A stretch of DNA of 64,000 bases from Cytophagales bacterium (GTDB lineage Bacteria; Bacteroidota; Bacteroidia; Cytophagales; Flammeovirgaceae). Position numbers and translations under genes: made by a program. Shown one piece after another: positions 1 through 9,070 of this stretch. A model generated the notes under the pieces. That model did no database searches and was not told the DNA's origin. It worked only from the letters and a program-made list of their open reading frames with translations. Numbering within the stretch: position 1 is the first letter of the stretch; each line of letters begins with the position of its first letter. The stretch spans positions 299,052 through 363,051 of the forward strand of contig JANWWC010000002.1 in NCBI GenBank assembly GCA_025056215.1, written 5' to 3'.

Positions 1-3000
1 ATCTTTGCAACCGATAGCTTCAAAGTCGTCGTCACCAACACATCCCTTTGCTCCGATACGTCTGACTCCTGGATAAAAATTAACGTAGATACCGTTCCTT
101 CGCCCGTATTAATCATAGAGCCAACTCTATCAGTTTATACACTTGGGCAAGTAGATACTATTCGACTCGTAGGATTTCCATATGGAGGAGTATTTTCAGG
201 GAACGGTGTTACATTTAGAAATCTGAATAATCAATATTATTTTAACCCAAACGCAGTAGGAGTAGGTTCCTATCCGATATCATATGAGTATACAAATTCT
301 TTCGGATGTAAAGGAGTTACAACGAAAACTCTTACAATACAACCGCCAGTATTAGATACTATTCCGGGCATTCGTTCTTACTATTGCACAGGAGATCCAT
401 CAAGCTTCATATTTTTCGATACGGTAGGCGTATATGACGGATTGTTTTATACAGGAAGTCAGTTAAAAATGTACTCAGGTTCTTCTTACGAACAAACTAA
501 CTTCCCGATATTTCAACAAAGAGAAATTGTTGAGTTCTATGAGAATCTGGCTTATACGTCTCCATCACCTGCTCGAATTGTAACCTTATCGCCTGACTCT
601 GTAAAATTTTTCTCTAATAACGTAGGTCAAATCATTTCGAATTATAATTTCTACGATTTTACTTTTGACTCATTACTTTCGAGATTTCAAATTTCTACTG
701 TTTACCGACGACCAATAGGAAAGTTTAAATGGATAAATCCATTCAATAACCAACTAACGAATAGTGTTCGTACATTTTGTCGGAATACTCCTGCTTTTGT
801 GTGTACGGGAGATGAAATTGCCAACGGAACATTTATTCGAGGTCGAGGAATTTTAGATGCAATTCCAGGAGATAACACAGCTCTTTACATTCCAGATTCA
901 GCATATCAGCGAACAGTTCGCCTATATCCTTCTTTAGCTCACCAAATAATATTAGATACTATTATTTACGAAACGTTCTTAGCAGATGCACGATGCAAAA
1001 CGCACGATACAGTTGTCTTTTCAATTTACCCGACTCCTATTTTGAAATTAAGAACTATCTCAGGAAATCCGGCTGATACTTCTCTCTGCCAAGAACATCC
1101 TTCATTGATAATTGTCCCAGACTCTGCATACGTTGCAGGAAAGTCACGTTTTTTGATTGATAACAGAGAAAGATTTCCCGACGCAAATGGAAATATCATT
1201 TTTCTACCAGATTCAGTAAGAATTTTAGCAGGCACGCCTAGTGGTGCTATTTCTCAACACATTTTACACTATGAATATACCAACGACCTGGGATGTACCT
1301 CTGTTGAAAGAGATACAATACGTATCAATCCTACGCCAACTCTTCAATTTAATCTCTTTTCCCCGAGCGGATTTGATGTCATTAGCAATCAAAGAAGCTA
1401 TTGCTTTCACACAGATACCATTGACATACAAACTAATCAAGTAAATCTAACAGCTTCCAATTTTTTTGCTCGCGGTTTTGGTCGTATTGCGGGCATCAAC
1501 AACAATACTCTTAAATACGTACCTTCAAAAGCGTATTATGCTTTAGGAGCAAGTCGATTACTTTCTCAAAAAGATACAATTTATTTCTACTATCAAAATA
1601 GCTTTGGATGCCGCGATACCATTGAATATTATATCAACATTACGCCGCGCCCTATCGATAGCATCATTGGGTTTCCCGCAAACAGGCAAATTTGCCAAAA
1701 TGCTTCCATTTTATCATTAACACCTGTTTCTACTGCTAATAACGTTTCACCTTCTTTATTTTCACATCTTAACAACATTGTAGGGCTTTCATATATTCCA
1801 CGGCATACAGGCATAGACACTGTACGATTGCAAATTACTGATGGGAAAGGATGCGTAAGCGATACTACATATTTGATACGGGTAGATACACTACCTTCTA
1901 CAAAAATTATAGAGGTAGATGGAGTTTCTCGCATTCCAGGAAATCAGTATTCTTATTGCATTAATGAAAATAATTTCAGCTTAAAAGGAAATTTTTTAGG
2001 AGCAGGCGCTTCTTTTCGAGTAGGAACCACATTGTTAGTATCTGATACAGGTTCAATTTCATTGAACCCTCACGATTTAGCTTTTCGATTTGGCTTCAGA
2101 AATGCCGACACCTCGAGTATTTCTATTATCTATAGCTACACAGATGCAAATACTTGTAAATCTGAAGATACTCTTCATGTTCGAATTTTACCTCTTCCTG
2201 AAGTGCGCATAGAAAAATTAAAAAACCAGTATTGTTACGATGCTTTTCCAGATACTATTTTAGGATTCCCTCAAATCAATGCAGGAGATTCTGCTGGCTT
2301 TAGCAGCCGATGGGGAACAAGCGCAATTGTCAACTTAGGCGATAAAATGGTATTTTTAGCCTCACAAAATGCTCAAAGCGCTGGTGCTGCTTCTGCCTAC
2401 GATAAAATTACAACCGACACGATTACCTACACCTTCCGCACATCACAAGGATGCCGAAATCAAACTTCTTTACCTATCCGTGTGCTTCCTAAACCTACTT
2501 TGAGCGTTATTGGACTACGCGATGAAGATTCGTTATGTTTAAAAAGTAAAGAAATTCTTTTGCAAGGCTTTCCAAACGCAGGAGGTTTTGGAAGATTTTC
2601 GGGTGCTGGTTTACTTTCTGATGGGCGCACCTTTCGAGCTGATAGTGCAGGAACAGGCAAACACCAACTTTCTTGGGCATTCCGCAACCTAGAGGGATGC
2701 GACGATACTTTGTTCTTTTTTGTAACGGTCAATCCTAATCCAATAGCAAATTTTCGCATCGAAAACTTTTGTAGTGAAATTCCTATCCAATTTACCGACC
2801 TCTCTACAGTGAACCCATCGGTAGTAGATGGTAAACCCCAAACTATTGTATCTTGGCTTTGGAATTTTGGCGATAGCATTTCTTCTATCCAACAAAATCC
2901 ACTTCATCAGTACAACAAAGCAGGCATTTATAACATCACACTCAAAGCTACTACCCAAGCAGGTTGTACTGACGACACAGTTTTTCGCAACGTAAGATTT

Positions 3001-4812
3001 GGAGGTGCGCCTACAGCAAATTTTGGCTCAAGGTTTTTCTGCTTCACAGACACTACCATATTTATGAATCTGACAACCAAATCTTTTAGCGGAGATATAG
3101 TAAGCGAATACGTTTGGATATTTGGAAACGATACAATACGCACCCCTAATGAAAATCCTATCAAATATCGCTTTCCCTCACCAGGTAACTATCCCGTTAG
3201 ACTCATTGCCAACACAGATAGAGAGTGTTCTGACGATACAACTGCTACTGTTTCGATTTTACCTAGCATTGCAACTTTTCCTTATACAGAAACTTTTGAA
3301 TCAGGAAATCAGCTCTATGTTGCTGGAGGAGATAGTAGCACTTGGATACTCGGAAACTCACCTGATACAACGCAAATTCCTAATATTTCCCAAAAATTTT
3401 GGGTAACTCAGCGCTATAAAAGAAATGAACGTTCGTTTGTCGATTTACCATGCTTCAACTTAAGTTCACTGCAACGCCCTATGATTTCTATGGATATTGC
3501 TTACAACACTACGCCTAACACCGATGGAGCAGTATTAGAATTTTCAAACGATGGAGGAATTACTTGGCAACTTTTAGGACGTACTTCTGATCCTTATAAT
3601 TGGTATAACTCTACAGGAGTAGCGAGTGTTCCAGGAAGCAGCCAAAGCGGTATTAACCCAATTGCTTGGACTGGAAACTCAAACGGTTGGATAACCGCCC
3701 GCAATTATTTAGATTACATTCCTAACAAACAACAAGTCCGTTTTAGAATTTCATTTGGTGCCGATGCTAACGCAGATATAGCTGAAAATGGAAAACCTCG
3801 CGTTGGGTTTGCTTTCGATAATATCACAATCTGCGAAAGAAGCCGTAAAGTAGCAATGGAATATTTTGCGTTTGCTCCAAGTCAAAATTCACTTCGCGCC
3901 CAAAAATTTTTGTATAGTGGCGTACTACAAAATCCTGTTCTTCAAAAAGATGCTTATCTAATCCAATATCATACTGATTTTGCTCAGACGCGAGAAGATA
4001 TTTTTAACTTAGACAACACCGCCGACCCCAGTGCACGCGCTTTATTTTATGGAGCTAAAGAATCACCTAGGATTTACATCAATGGAAAACTTTTTGAATA
4101 TAATAATTTATTTTTGGATACGAACATCATTCGCCGAGAAGCGCTCAGTGATGCAGAAGTACAAATTTTAAAACCTACTATTGAAAGTCTTCCAACAGGA
4201 GGAATTCGCGTAAAAACGACGTTTACTCCGCTTAAGAAAAACAAAGATGAATGGGTCGTTCACTTTGCAGTATTAGAAAAAGATATAGAAAGGTTTATTC
4301 CAGCACTTAATGCTACAGAACAATTTCGATTTGTTCTGAAAAAAATGTTACCTGATGCTGCTGGATATGCTTTCCGTCCTTTGGAGTTGGACAGTGGAAA
4401 ATCTTATTCTATTTCGTCAGAGTGGACTTTGAGCTCTGTTTATAATGTCAATAAAGTGGCTGTAGTAGCATGGATACAAAATAGCAGAACTCGGGAAATT
4501 TATCAAATCGCCTATGCAGAACCTGCTACCACTCTTCGAAAAAATGAAACAGGATTCAAAGATATTTCAACGAGTGCTGATGTAATGATATTCCCTAATC
4601 CAGCGAGCGATTTATTATATCTGATATGGGATGAACCTCTTTCTAAAAGTGAAAAAATTGTGCTTAGTAATACTATAGGGCAAATACTGTTAGAATCTGA
4701 CACTGAGCCAGGAACAAATGGTATCTCTTTAAATATTAGTCACTTACCTGAAGGGATCTATCTCTTACAAAAAGAAGGAATCTATATCGGAAAAGTATTA
4801 ATTCAACGCTAA
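1..4812 (+). CDS. Giant T9SS-secreted multidomain protein (3' part; start lies before the window)
   Basis: The frame is open from the first base, so at least 1603 residues are present and the start is outside the window. Residues 1 to about 915 (window numbering) are Ig-like modules of 80-105 residues joined by a recurring linker of the type 'I-x-P-x-P' (for example RINPTPTL, RILPLPEV, RVLPKPTL). Two PKD-like domains follow (WLWNFGD near residue 953; YVWIFGND near 1038), then a jelly-roll-like region (about 1095-1280) and a region resembling Omp28-related proteins (about 1290-1500; HTDF, PRIYING). The last 75 residues form a type A T9SS sorting domain (FPNPASD, then LPEGIYLL). It is inferred to be exported by Sec, moved across the outer membrane by T9SS, and kept at the surface or released, probably for adhesion or gliding. 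The substrate is unknown. Confidence 0.9.
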   Translation: MFATDSFKVVVTNTSLCSDTSDSWIKINVDTVPSPVLIIEPTLSVYTLGQVDTIRLVGFPYGGVFSGNGVTFRNLNNQYYFNPNAVGVGSYPISYEYTNSFGCKGVTTKTLTIQPPVLDTIPGIRSYYCTGDPSSFIFFDTVGVYDGLFYTGSQLKMYSGSSYEQTNFPIFQQREIVEFYENLAYTSPSPARIVTLSPDSVKFFSNNVGQIISNYNFYDFTFDSLLSRFQISTVYRRPIGKFKWINPFNNQLTNSVRTFCRNTPAFVCTGDEIANGTFIRGRGILDAIPGDNTALYIPDSAYQRTVRLYPSLAHQIILDTIIYETFLADARCKTHDTVVFSIYPTPILKLRTISGNPADTSLCQEHPSLIIVPDSAYVAGKSRFLIDNRERFPDANGNIIFLPDSVRILAGTPSGAISQHILHYEYTNDLGCTSVERDTIRINPTPTLQFNLFSPSGFDVISNQRSYCFHTDTIDIQTNQVNLTASNFFARGFGRIAGINNNTLKYVPSKAYYALGASRLLSQKDTIYFYYQNSFGCRDTIEYYINITPRPIDSIIGFPANRQICQNASILSLTPVSTANNVSPSLFSHLNNIVGLSYIPRHTGIDTVRLQITDGKGCVSDTTYLIRVDTLPSTKIIEVDGVSRIPGNQYSYCINENNFSLKGNFLGAGASFRVGTTLLVSDTGSISLNPHDLAFRFGFRNADTSSISIIYSYTDANTCKSEDTLHVRILPLPEVRIEKLKNQYCYDAFPDTILGFPQINAGDSAGFSSRWGTSAIVNLGDKMVFLASQNAQSAGAASAYDKITTDTITYTFRTSQGCRNQTSLPIRVLPKPTLSVIGLRDEDSLCLKSKEILLQGFPNAGGFGRFSGAGLLSDGRTFRADSAGTGKHQLSWAFRNLEGCDDTLFFFVTVNPNPIANFRIENFCSEIPIQFTDLSTVNPSVVDGKPQTIVSWLWNFGDSISSIQQNPLHQYNKAGIYNITLKATTQAGCTDDTVFRNVRFGGAPTANFGSRFFCFTDTTIFMNLTTKSFSGDIVSEYVWIFGNDTIRTPNENPIKYRFPSPGNYPVRLIANTDRECSDDTTATVSILPSIATFPYTETFESGNQLYVAGGDSSTWILGNSPDTTQIPNISQKFWVTQRYKRNERSFVDLPCFNLSSLQRPMISMDIAYNTTPNTDGAVLEFSNDGGITWQLLGRTSDPYNWYNSTGVASVPGSSQSGINPIAWTGNSNGWITARNYLDYIPNKQQVRFRISFGADANADIAENGKPRVGFAFDNITICERSRKVAMEYFAFAPSQNSLRAQKFLYSGVLQNPVLQKDAYLIQYHTDFAQTREDIFNLDNTADPSARALFYGAKESPRIYINGKLFEYNNLFLDTNIIRREALSDAEVQILKPTIESLPTGGIRVKTTFTPLKKNKDEWVVHFAVLEKDIERFIPALNATEQFRFVLKKMLPDAAGYAFRPLELDSGKSYSISSEWTLSSVYNVNKVAVVAWIQNSRTREIYQIAYAEPATTLRKNETGFKDISTSADVMIFPNPASDLLYLIWDEPLSKSEKIVLSNTIGQILLESDTEPGTNGISLNISHLPEGIYLLQKEGIYIGKVLIQR

Positions 4813-4875
4813 ACACGATTTTCAAACAAAAGTTTTTTGACAAAAGTTATTGAACAGAAAACTGTAAATAAAATT

Positions 4876-6348
4876 GTGAAAAAAGTAATCGTCATTGGAG
4901 CAGGTTTTGCTGGAATTTCAGCAGCTACTTCTTTAGCACATCGCGGATACAAGGTTACTGTATTAGAAAAACATCCTGTTCCTGGAGGGCGCGGACGTTA
5001 CTTCCGAGAAAATGGATTTCATTACGATATGGGTCCAAGTTGGTATTGGATGCCCGATGTGTTTGAAAGTTATTTTGCGCAATTTGGAAAGAAAGTATCT
5101 GATTATTATGAACTTATCAGATTGAATCCTAGTTATGCCGTAATTTTTGGAGAAAATGATATTTGGCACATTCCTGCCTCTCTTTCTGAATTTGAAGCTT
5201 TATTAGAACAACATGAAAAAGGTGCTTCTCAAAAGCTCAAAAATTTTTTAGAACAATCCGCATACAAATATGAAGTTGGAATTAAAAAATTAGTATACAA
5301 GCCCAGTCGTTCTATCAGAGAATTCTTAGATGCCCGCTTGCTGTATGACATACTGCGAATGGACATTTTTAAATCTTTCAGCTCACATATCCGAAAATAC
5401 TTTCACCATGAAAAAATTTTAAAATTAATGGAATTTCCTGTTTTGTTTCTAGGAGCAACGCCGCGCAATACACCCGCCCTTTACAGCCTTATGAATTACG
5501 CAGACATCGCTTTAGGCACGTGGTATCCGATGGGAGGCATGTATAAAATTGTAGAAGGAATGTGTAAATTAGCGCAAGAGAAAGGTGTAAACTTTTATTT
5601 TAATATAGAAGTACAAAAGTTTTACCTTCAGAACAATCAAATTACTCATGTAAAAACCTCCCAGGGAGATTTCGAAGGAGAAATAATCATTTCTGGAGCA
5701 GATTATCACCATACAGAAATGGAATTACTCCCAACTGAATACAGAAGTTATTCCGAAAAATATTGGAATAGCCGCGTGATGGCCCCTTCTTGTTTAATAT
5801 TCTACTTAGGCATTAACAAAAAACTAAAAAATTTGCTTCACCACAATTTATTTTTTGATGAAGATTTTTCATTACATGCTGAAGAAATCTATACAACGCC
5901 GCGCTGGCCTTCTAAACCTTTGTTTTATGTATCAGTCCCTTCTATAACCGATAAAAGTGTAGCTCCAGAGGGCTGCGAAAATGTTTTTATTCTTATTCCT
6001 GTAGCTCATAGCTTGCAGGACGACGACCAAATTAGAGAACAATATTATCATATCGTAATGGAACGCTTAGAACGCCTTACCCAACAATCTATACGCGACC
6101 ACGTAATTTTTAAAAAGAGCTACGCACATACCAACTTTATCAACGACTATCACGCCTTTAAAGGAAATGCGTATGGTTTAGCAAATACTCTGATGCAAAC
6201 AGCCATTTTTAAACCCTCGTTGAAAAGCAAAAAAGTAAAAAATCTGTACTATACAGGACAATTAACAGTGCCAGGGCCAGGGGTTCCGCCTTCTCTTATT
6301 TCAGGAATTGTCGTCGCTAACGAAGTAGCGAAGGAATTTCCTTATTAG
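4876..6348 (+). CDS. crtI: Phytoene desaturase-family carotenoid oxidoreductase (CrtI type)
   Basis: This is a FAD-dependent desaturase of the CrtI/CrtN family, which dehydrogenates phytoene or related C30/C40 carotenes at the membrane. It has the N-terminal dinucleotide-binding motif VIGAGFAG, the downstream PGGRGRYF segment, and the C-terminal family motif near GQLTVPGPGVPPSLISG. Length (about 490 aa) is normal. The frame is open back to a TTG at 4837, but the GTG used here gives the family-typical MKKVIVIGAG start; neither has a clear ribosome binding site. It follows the T9SS cargo gene closely and precedes the YdcZ-like gene by 17 nt. No crtB, crtY or crtZ is adjacent, so the desaturation steps cannot be told from the context. 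Confidence 0.88.
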   Translation: MKKVIVIGAGFAGISAATSLAHRGYKVTVLEKHPVPGGRGRYFRENGFHYDMGPSWYWMPDVFESYFAQFGKKVSDYYELIRLNPSYAVIFGENDIWHIPASLSEFEALLEQHEKGASQKLKNFLEQSAYKYEVGIKKLVYKPSRSIREFLDARLLYDILRMDIFKSFSSHIRKYFHHEKILKLMEFPVLFLGATPRNTPALYSLMNYADIALGTWYPMGGMYKIVEGMCKLAQEKGVNFYFNIEVQKFYLQNNQITHVKTSQGDFEGEIIISGADYHHTEMELLPTEYRSYSEKYWNSRVMAPSCLIFYLGINKKLKNLLHHNLFFDEDFSLHAEEIYTTPRWPSKPLFYVSVPSITDKSVAPEGCENVFILIPVAHSLQDDDQIREQYYHIVMERLERLTQQSIRDHVIFKKSYAHTNFINDYHAFKGNAYGLANTLMQTAIFKPSLKSKKVKNLYYTGQLTVPGPGVPPSLISGIVVANEVAKEFPY

Positions 6349-6365
6349 TTGCTAATCTTTTAGTT

Positions 6366-6836
6366 TTGAATAAAATTTTAGATGCGTTGAAATATTTATT
6401 GTTAATTCTACCATTTCTTTGCGGTGTAGCCGCCGCAACTCAATCGGGTATCAACAGCCAACTCCGTTGGGCTCTGCATAGCCCCATCGCGGCTGCTCTC
6501 GTCTCTTTTTTGACAGGAACAATTCTTTTGTTCATCATTTTTTTGGTGTTTTATGATAGGTCTAACTTATTACCTTTTCAAGAATGGACTAAAATAAGTT
6601 GGTATAAATGGACAGGTGGGGCGTTAGGTGCTTTTTTTGTAACTGTAATAATTCTCACTGCTCAAAAAGTCGGCGCTACTAACTTGTTTGCTCTCATCAT
6701 TAGCGGACAACTCATTACAGCTTTGCTCTACGATCATTTTGGAATTTTGGGTTTTAAGCATCATCCTATCAGTTTTATACGCTTATTAGGAGTCGCCTTC
6801 TTGCTTTTAGGGGCATGGCTCATCAACAAAAAATAA
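6366..6836 (+). CDS. YdcZ/DUF606-family small multidrug/metabolite transporter-like membrane protein
   Basis: A 156-residue inner-membrane protein with about five hydrophobic segments, matching the short half-size DMT-superfamily proteins of the YdcZ (DUF606) group. Typical features are the N-terminal GVAAATQSGINSQL segment, the GALGAFFV stretch after a short loop, and LLGAWLI before a basic C-terminus. The only sensible start is a TTG 17 nt after crtI, so it is probably cotranscribed with it. The substrate is unknown; YdcZ-type proteins are annotated as transporters mainly by fold. A strong hairpin begins immediately after the stop codon. Confidence 0.75.
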   Translation: MNKILDALKYLLLILPFLCGVAAATQSGINSQLRWALHSPIAAALVSFLTGTILLFIIFLVFYDRSNLLPFQEWTKISWYKWTGGALGAFFVTVIILTAQKVGATNLFALIISGQLITALLYDHFGILGFKHHPISFIRLLGVAFLLLGAWLINKK

Positions 6837-6859
6837 TGCCTGCAACTTTTTTGCAGGCA
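6837..6859. terminator. Bidirectional intrinsic terminator between ydcZ-like and ferredoxin genes
   Basis: Perfect 9-bp stem TGCCTGCAA/TTGCAGGCA with a 5-nt loop, lying between two convergent genes. Read on the minus strand it is followed by a U-rich tract (TTATTTTTTG), so it is best suited to ending the ferredoxin transcript. It may also stop the plus-strand unit. Confidence 0.75.
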
Positions 6860-6884
6860 TAACATATTCCATCTCTTAAAAAAT

Positions 6885-7256
<372 letters not shown>

Positions 7257-7264
7257 TCAGTTGA

Positions 7265-7294
7265 AAAAAATATGACTTAAAATCATACTACAAA
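7265..7294 (-). promoter_or_regulatory. Putative Bacteroidetes sigma-A promoter of the ferredoxin gene
   Basis: On the minus strand TTTG is followed after 18 nt by TATTTTTT, one mismatch from the TAnnTTTG consensus. The predicted transcript start lies about 25 nt before the ATG. An inverted repeat ACTGAA-N7-TTCAGT (7243-7261) would sit in the leader. Confidence 0.4.
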
Positions 7295-7351
7295 GAACGC
7301 TAGCTTTTACCTTAGTGCCAAATAATTTTAATAAGTGTTATTGTAGTTTTT

Positions 7352-8002
7352 ATGATTTTGAATCAGTTTCGCTTATATCGTCCGCCAGAATCCTTAAGAA
7401 AATGGTTATTTCCTTCTCTTACATGGGCGCGTCCTTCAGGCAACAATACAATTTATTTAACGTTCGACGATGGGCCAATTCCTGCTCTTACTCCCTTTAT
7501 ATTAGATGTTTTAAAAGATTATTGCGCAAAAGCTACCTTTTTTTGTGTGGGCGATAACATCCAAAAACACACAAAAATTTTTGAAAGAATTCTTATAGAA
7601 GGTCACTCTGTTGGCAATCACACTTTTAATCACTTACGAGGATGGTCCACTCGTCACGCCGTATACGTAGAAAACGTTCAAAAATGCCAAACGTATATTA
7701 ATCAGTATACTTCTCAAAAACCGCTTTTTCGTCCTCCTTACGGTATGATTACTCAAAAACAAATTCGAACTCTCCTGAAGGATTATGAAATTGTTATGTG
7801 GGACGTACTTACTTACGATTATTCATCGAGAATATCTCCAGAAATTTGTTTGCAAAAAACTATACAATACACAAAAGACGGCTCAATTGTAGTTTTTCAC
7901 GATAATATCAAAGCAAAAAATAATGTTGTCTACGCACTACCTGGCGTGTTGGAATATTTTTCTAAAAAGTCGTATCTTTTTAATGGCTTAGCTTCGTCAT
8001 GA
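7352..8002 (+). CDS. NodB-type polysaccharide deacetylase
   Basis: A 216-residue carbohydrate esterase 4 (NodB homology) domain protein. Motif 1 TFDDGP (residues 37-42) holds the catalytic base and metal-binding Asp. Motif 2 HSVGNHTFNH supplies the metal-binding histidines, motif 3 is RPPYG, and WDV and VVFHD correspond to motifs 4 and 5. It should remove N- or O-acetyl groups from a surface polysaccharide or peptidoglycan. No signal peptide is visible, although the N-terminus is mildly hydrophobic, so its compartment is unclear. Its stop overlaps the start of the DNA glycosylase gene (ATGA), so the two are translationally coupled despite unrelated functions. Confidence 0.88.
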   Translation: MILNQFRLYRPPESLRKWLFPSLTWARPSGNNTIYLTFDDGPIPALTPFILDVLKDYCAKATFFCVGDNIQKHTKIFERILIEGHSVGNHTFNHLRGWSTRHAVYVENVQKCQTYINQYTSQKPLFRPPYGMITQKQIRTLLKDYEIVMWDVLTYDYSSRISPEICLQKTIQYTKDGSIVVFHDNIKAKNNVVYALPGVLEYFSKKSYLFNGLASS

Positions 8003-8592
8003 AAGTCCTTCCAAGAAACTTTTACGAAAGAAACGACGTTGTGCTCATCGCCCAAGAACTTATCGGAAAAACTCTCTGTACGCTCTCCGAAGAAGGAATC
8101 TTCACTTCAGGAATGATCACAGAAACAGAGGCGTACTGCGGTGCTACCGATAAAGCGTGCCACGCTTATTTGAATAAAAAAACCAAGCGAACTCAAGTGA
8201 TGTTCGGGAAAGGAGGTACTGCTTATGTATATCTTTGTTATGGCATTCATGCTTTGTTCAACGTGGTAACGAATGCAGAAGGATTTGCCGATGCTGTTTT
8301 AATTCGCTCTATACAGCCTTTAGAAGGAATCGAAATTATGAAACAAAGAAGAAAAGGCGCTAAAGGCTATGCTCTTACTACAGGACCAGGAGCAGTTTCT
8401 GCAGCATTAGGCATCAAAACATCAGACTACGGAACTGACCTTACTTTGCCTAAGCGCATTTGGATAGAAGATGCGCCAAACGTTCCTCTTGAAGAGCTTA
8501 TAATAAGTCCACGCGTCGGCATTGAGTACGCTCAAGAAGACGCTCTTTTGCCTTGGCGCTTTCGTCTGAAAACTCCTTGGGTAAGCAAATAG
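7999..8592 (+). CDS. DNA-3-methyladenine glycosylase, AAG/MPG family
   Basis: A 197-residue monofunctional base-excision glycosylase of the mammalian-type AAG fold, which removes 3-methyladenine, hypoxanthine and other alkylated purines. Diagnostic stretches are ITETEAYCG (with the catalytic Glu that activates water), ACHAYLNKKTKRTQVMF, and GGTAYVYLCYGIHALFNVV (DNA-intercalating and binding-pocket residues). Length matches the bacterial family. It overlaps the NodB gene by 4 nt and is followed 37 nt later by the SRPBCC gene. Confidence 0.92.
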   Translation: MKVLPRNFYERNDVVLIAQELIGKTLCTLSEEGIFTSGMITETEAYCGATDKACHAYLNKKTKRTQVMFGKGGTAYVYLCYGIHALFNVVTNAEGFADAVLIRSIQPLEGIEIMKQRRKGAKGYALTTGPGAVSAALGIKTSDYGTDLTLPKRIWIEDAPNVPLEELIISPRVGIEYAQEDALLPWRFRLKTPWVSK

Positions 8593-8629
8593 TTTCCGAG
8601 TAGAAATATCTTAAAGTTAAAAATTTCTT

Positions 8630-9070
8630 ATGAAGCATCTCATTTTCAAAACTTATATAAAAGCAAATCCTGATGTTGTGTGGAAAAAATTCGATAAGAA
8701 TTTATTTACAAAACTTAATCCTCCTTTCCCACGCGTAGTTGTTCTTCGTTTTGATGGTTGCCAGGTCGGTGATATTGTAGCCCTGAACTTAGATTTTTTA
8801 ATTTTTCAACAAACATGGATTTCTAAAATTATAGAAAACAATACTACTGCACAAGGCTATTACTTTATAGACGAAGGAATTAGTTTGCCATTCATGTTGA
8901 GCGCTTGGAAACATATTCATCGGATTGAATCTTTCCAAAGTGGAACTCTTATCATAGATGAAATATTTTTTGAAACACCTTGGTATGTTCCTTATTTTCT
9001 TGTCAAGATGGCGCTTTGGATGCAGTTTATGTACAGAAAACCTATCTACCGAAAAGTTCTTGAATCATAA
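8630..9070 (+). CDS. SRPBCC-fold (START/polyketide cyclase-like) protein
   Basis: A 146-residue protein resembling the SRPBCC ligand-binding family: a first strand with alternating hydrophobics, the ANPDVVWKKFD segment typical of the first helix, and a C-terminal long helix (PYFLVKMALWMQFMYR). No catalytic residues can be assigned and the ligand is unknown. It probably belongs to the upstream NodB-AAG transcript. Its 3' end overlaps the convergent nuoL by 6 nt, leaving no room for an intrinsic terminator. Confidence 0.7.
   Translation: MKHLIFKTYIKANPDVVWKKFDKNLFTKLNPPFPRVVVLRFDGCQVGDIVALNLDFLIFQQTWISKIIENNTTAQGYYFIDEGISLPFMLSAWKHIHRIESFQSGTLIIDEIFFETPWYVPYFLVKMALWMQFMYRKPIYRKVLES

Noticed and set aside
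2460-3164. Minus-strand frames opposite the T9SS cargo gene
   Set aside because: They are mirror frames of a clear multidomain coding sequence; no domain or start signal supports them.
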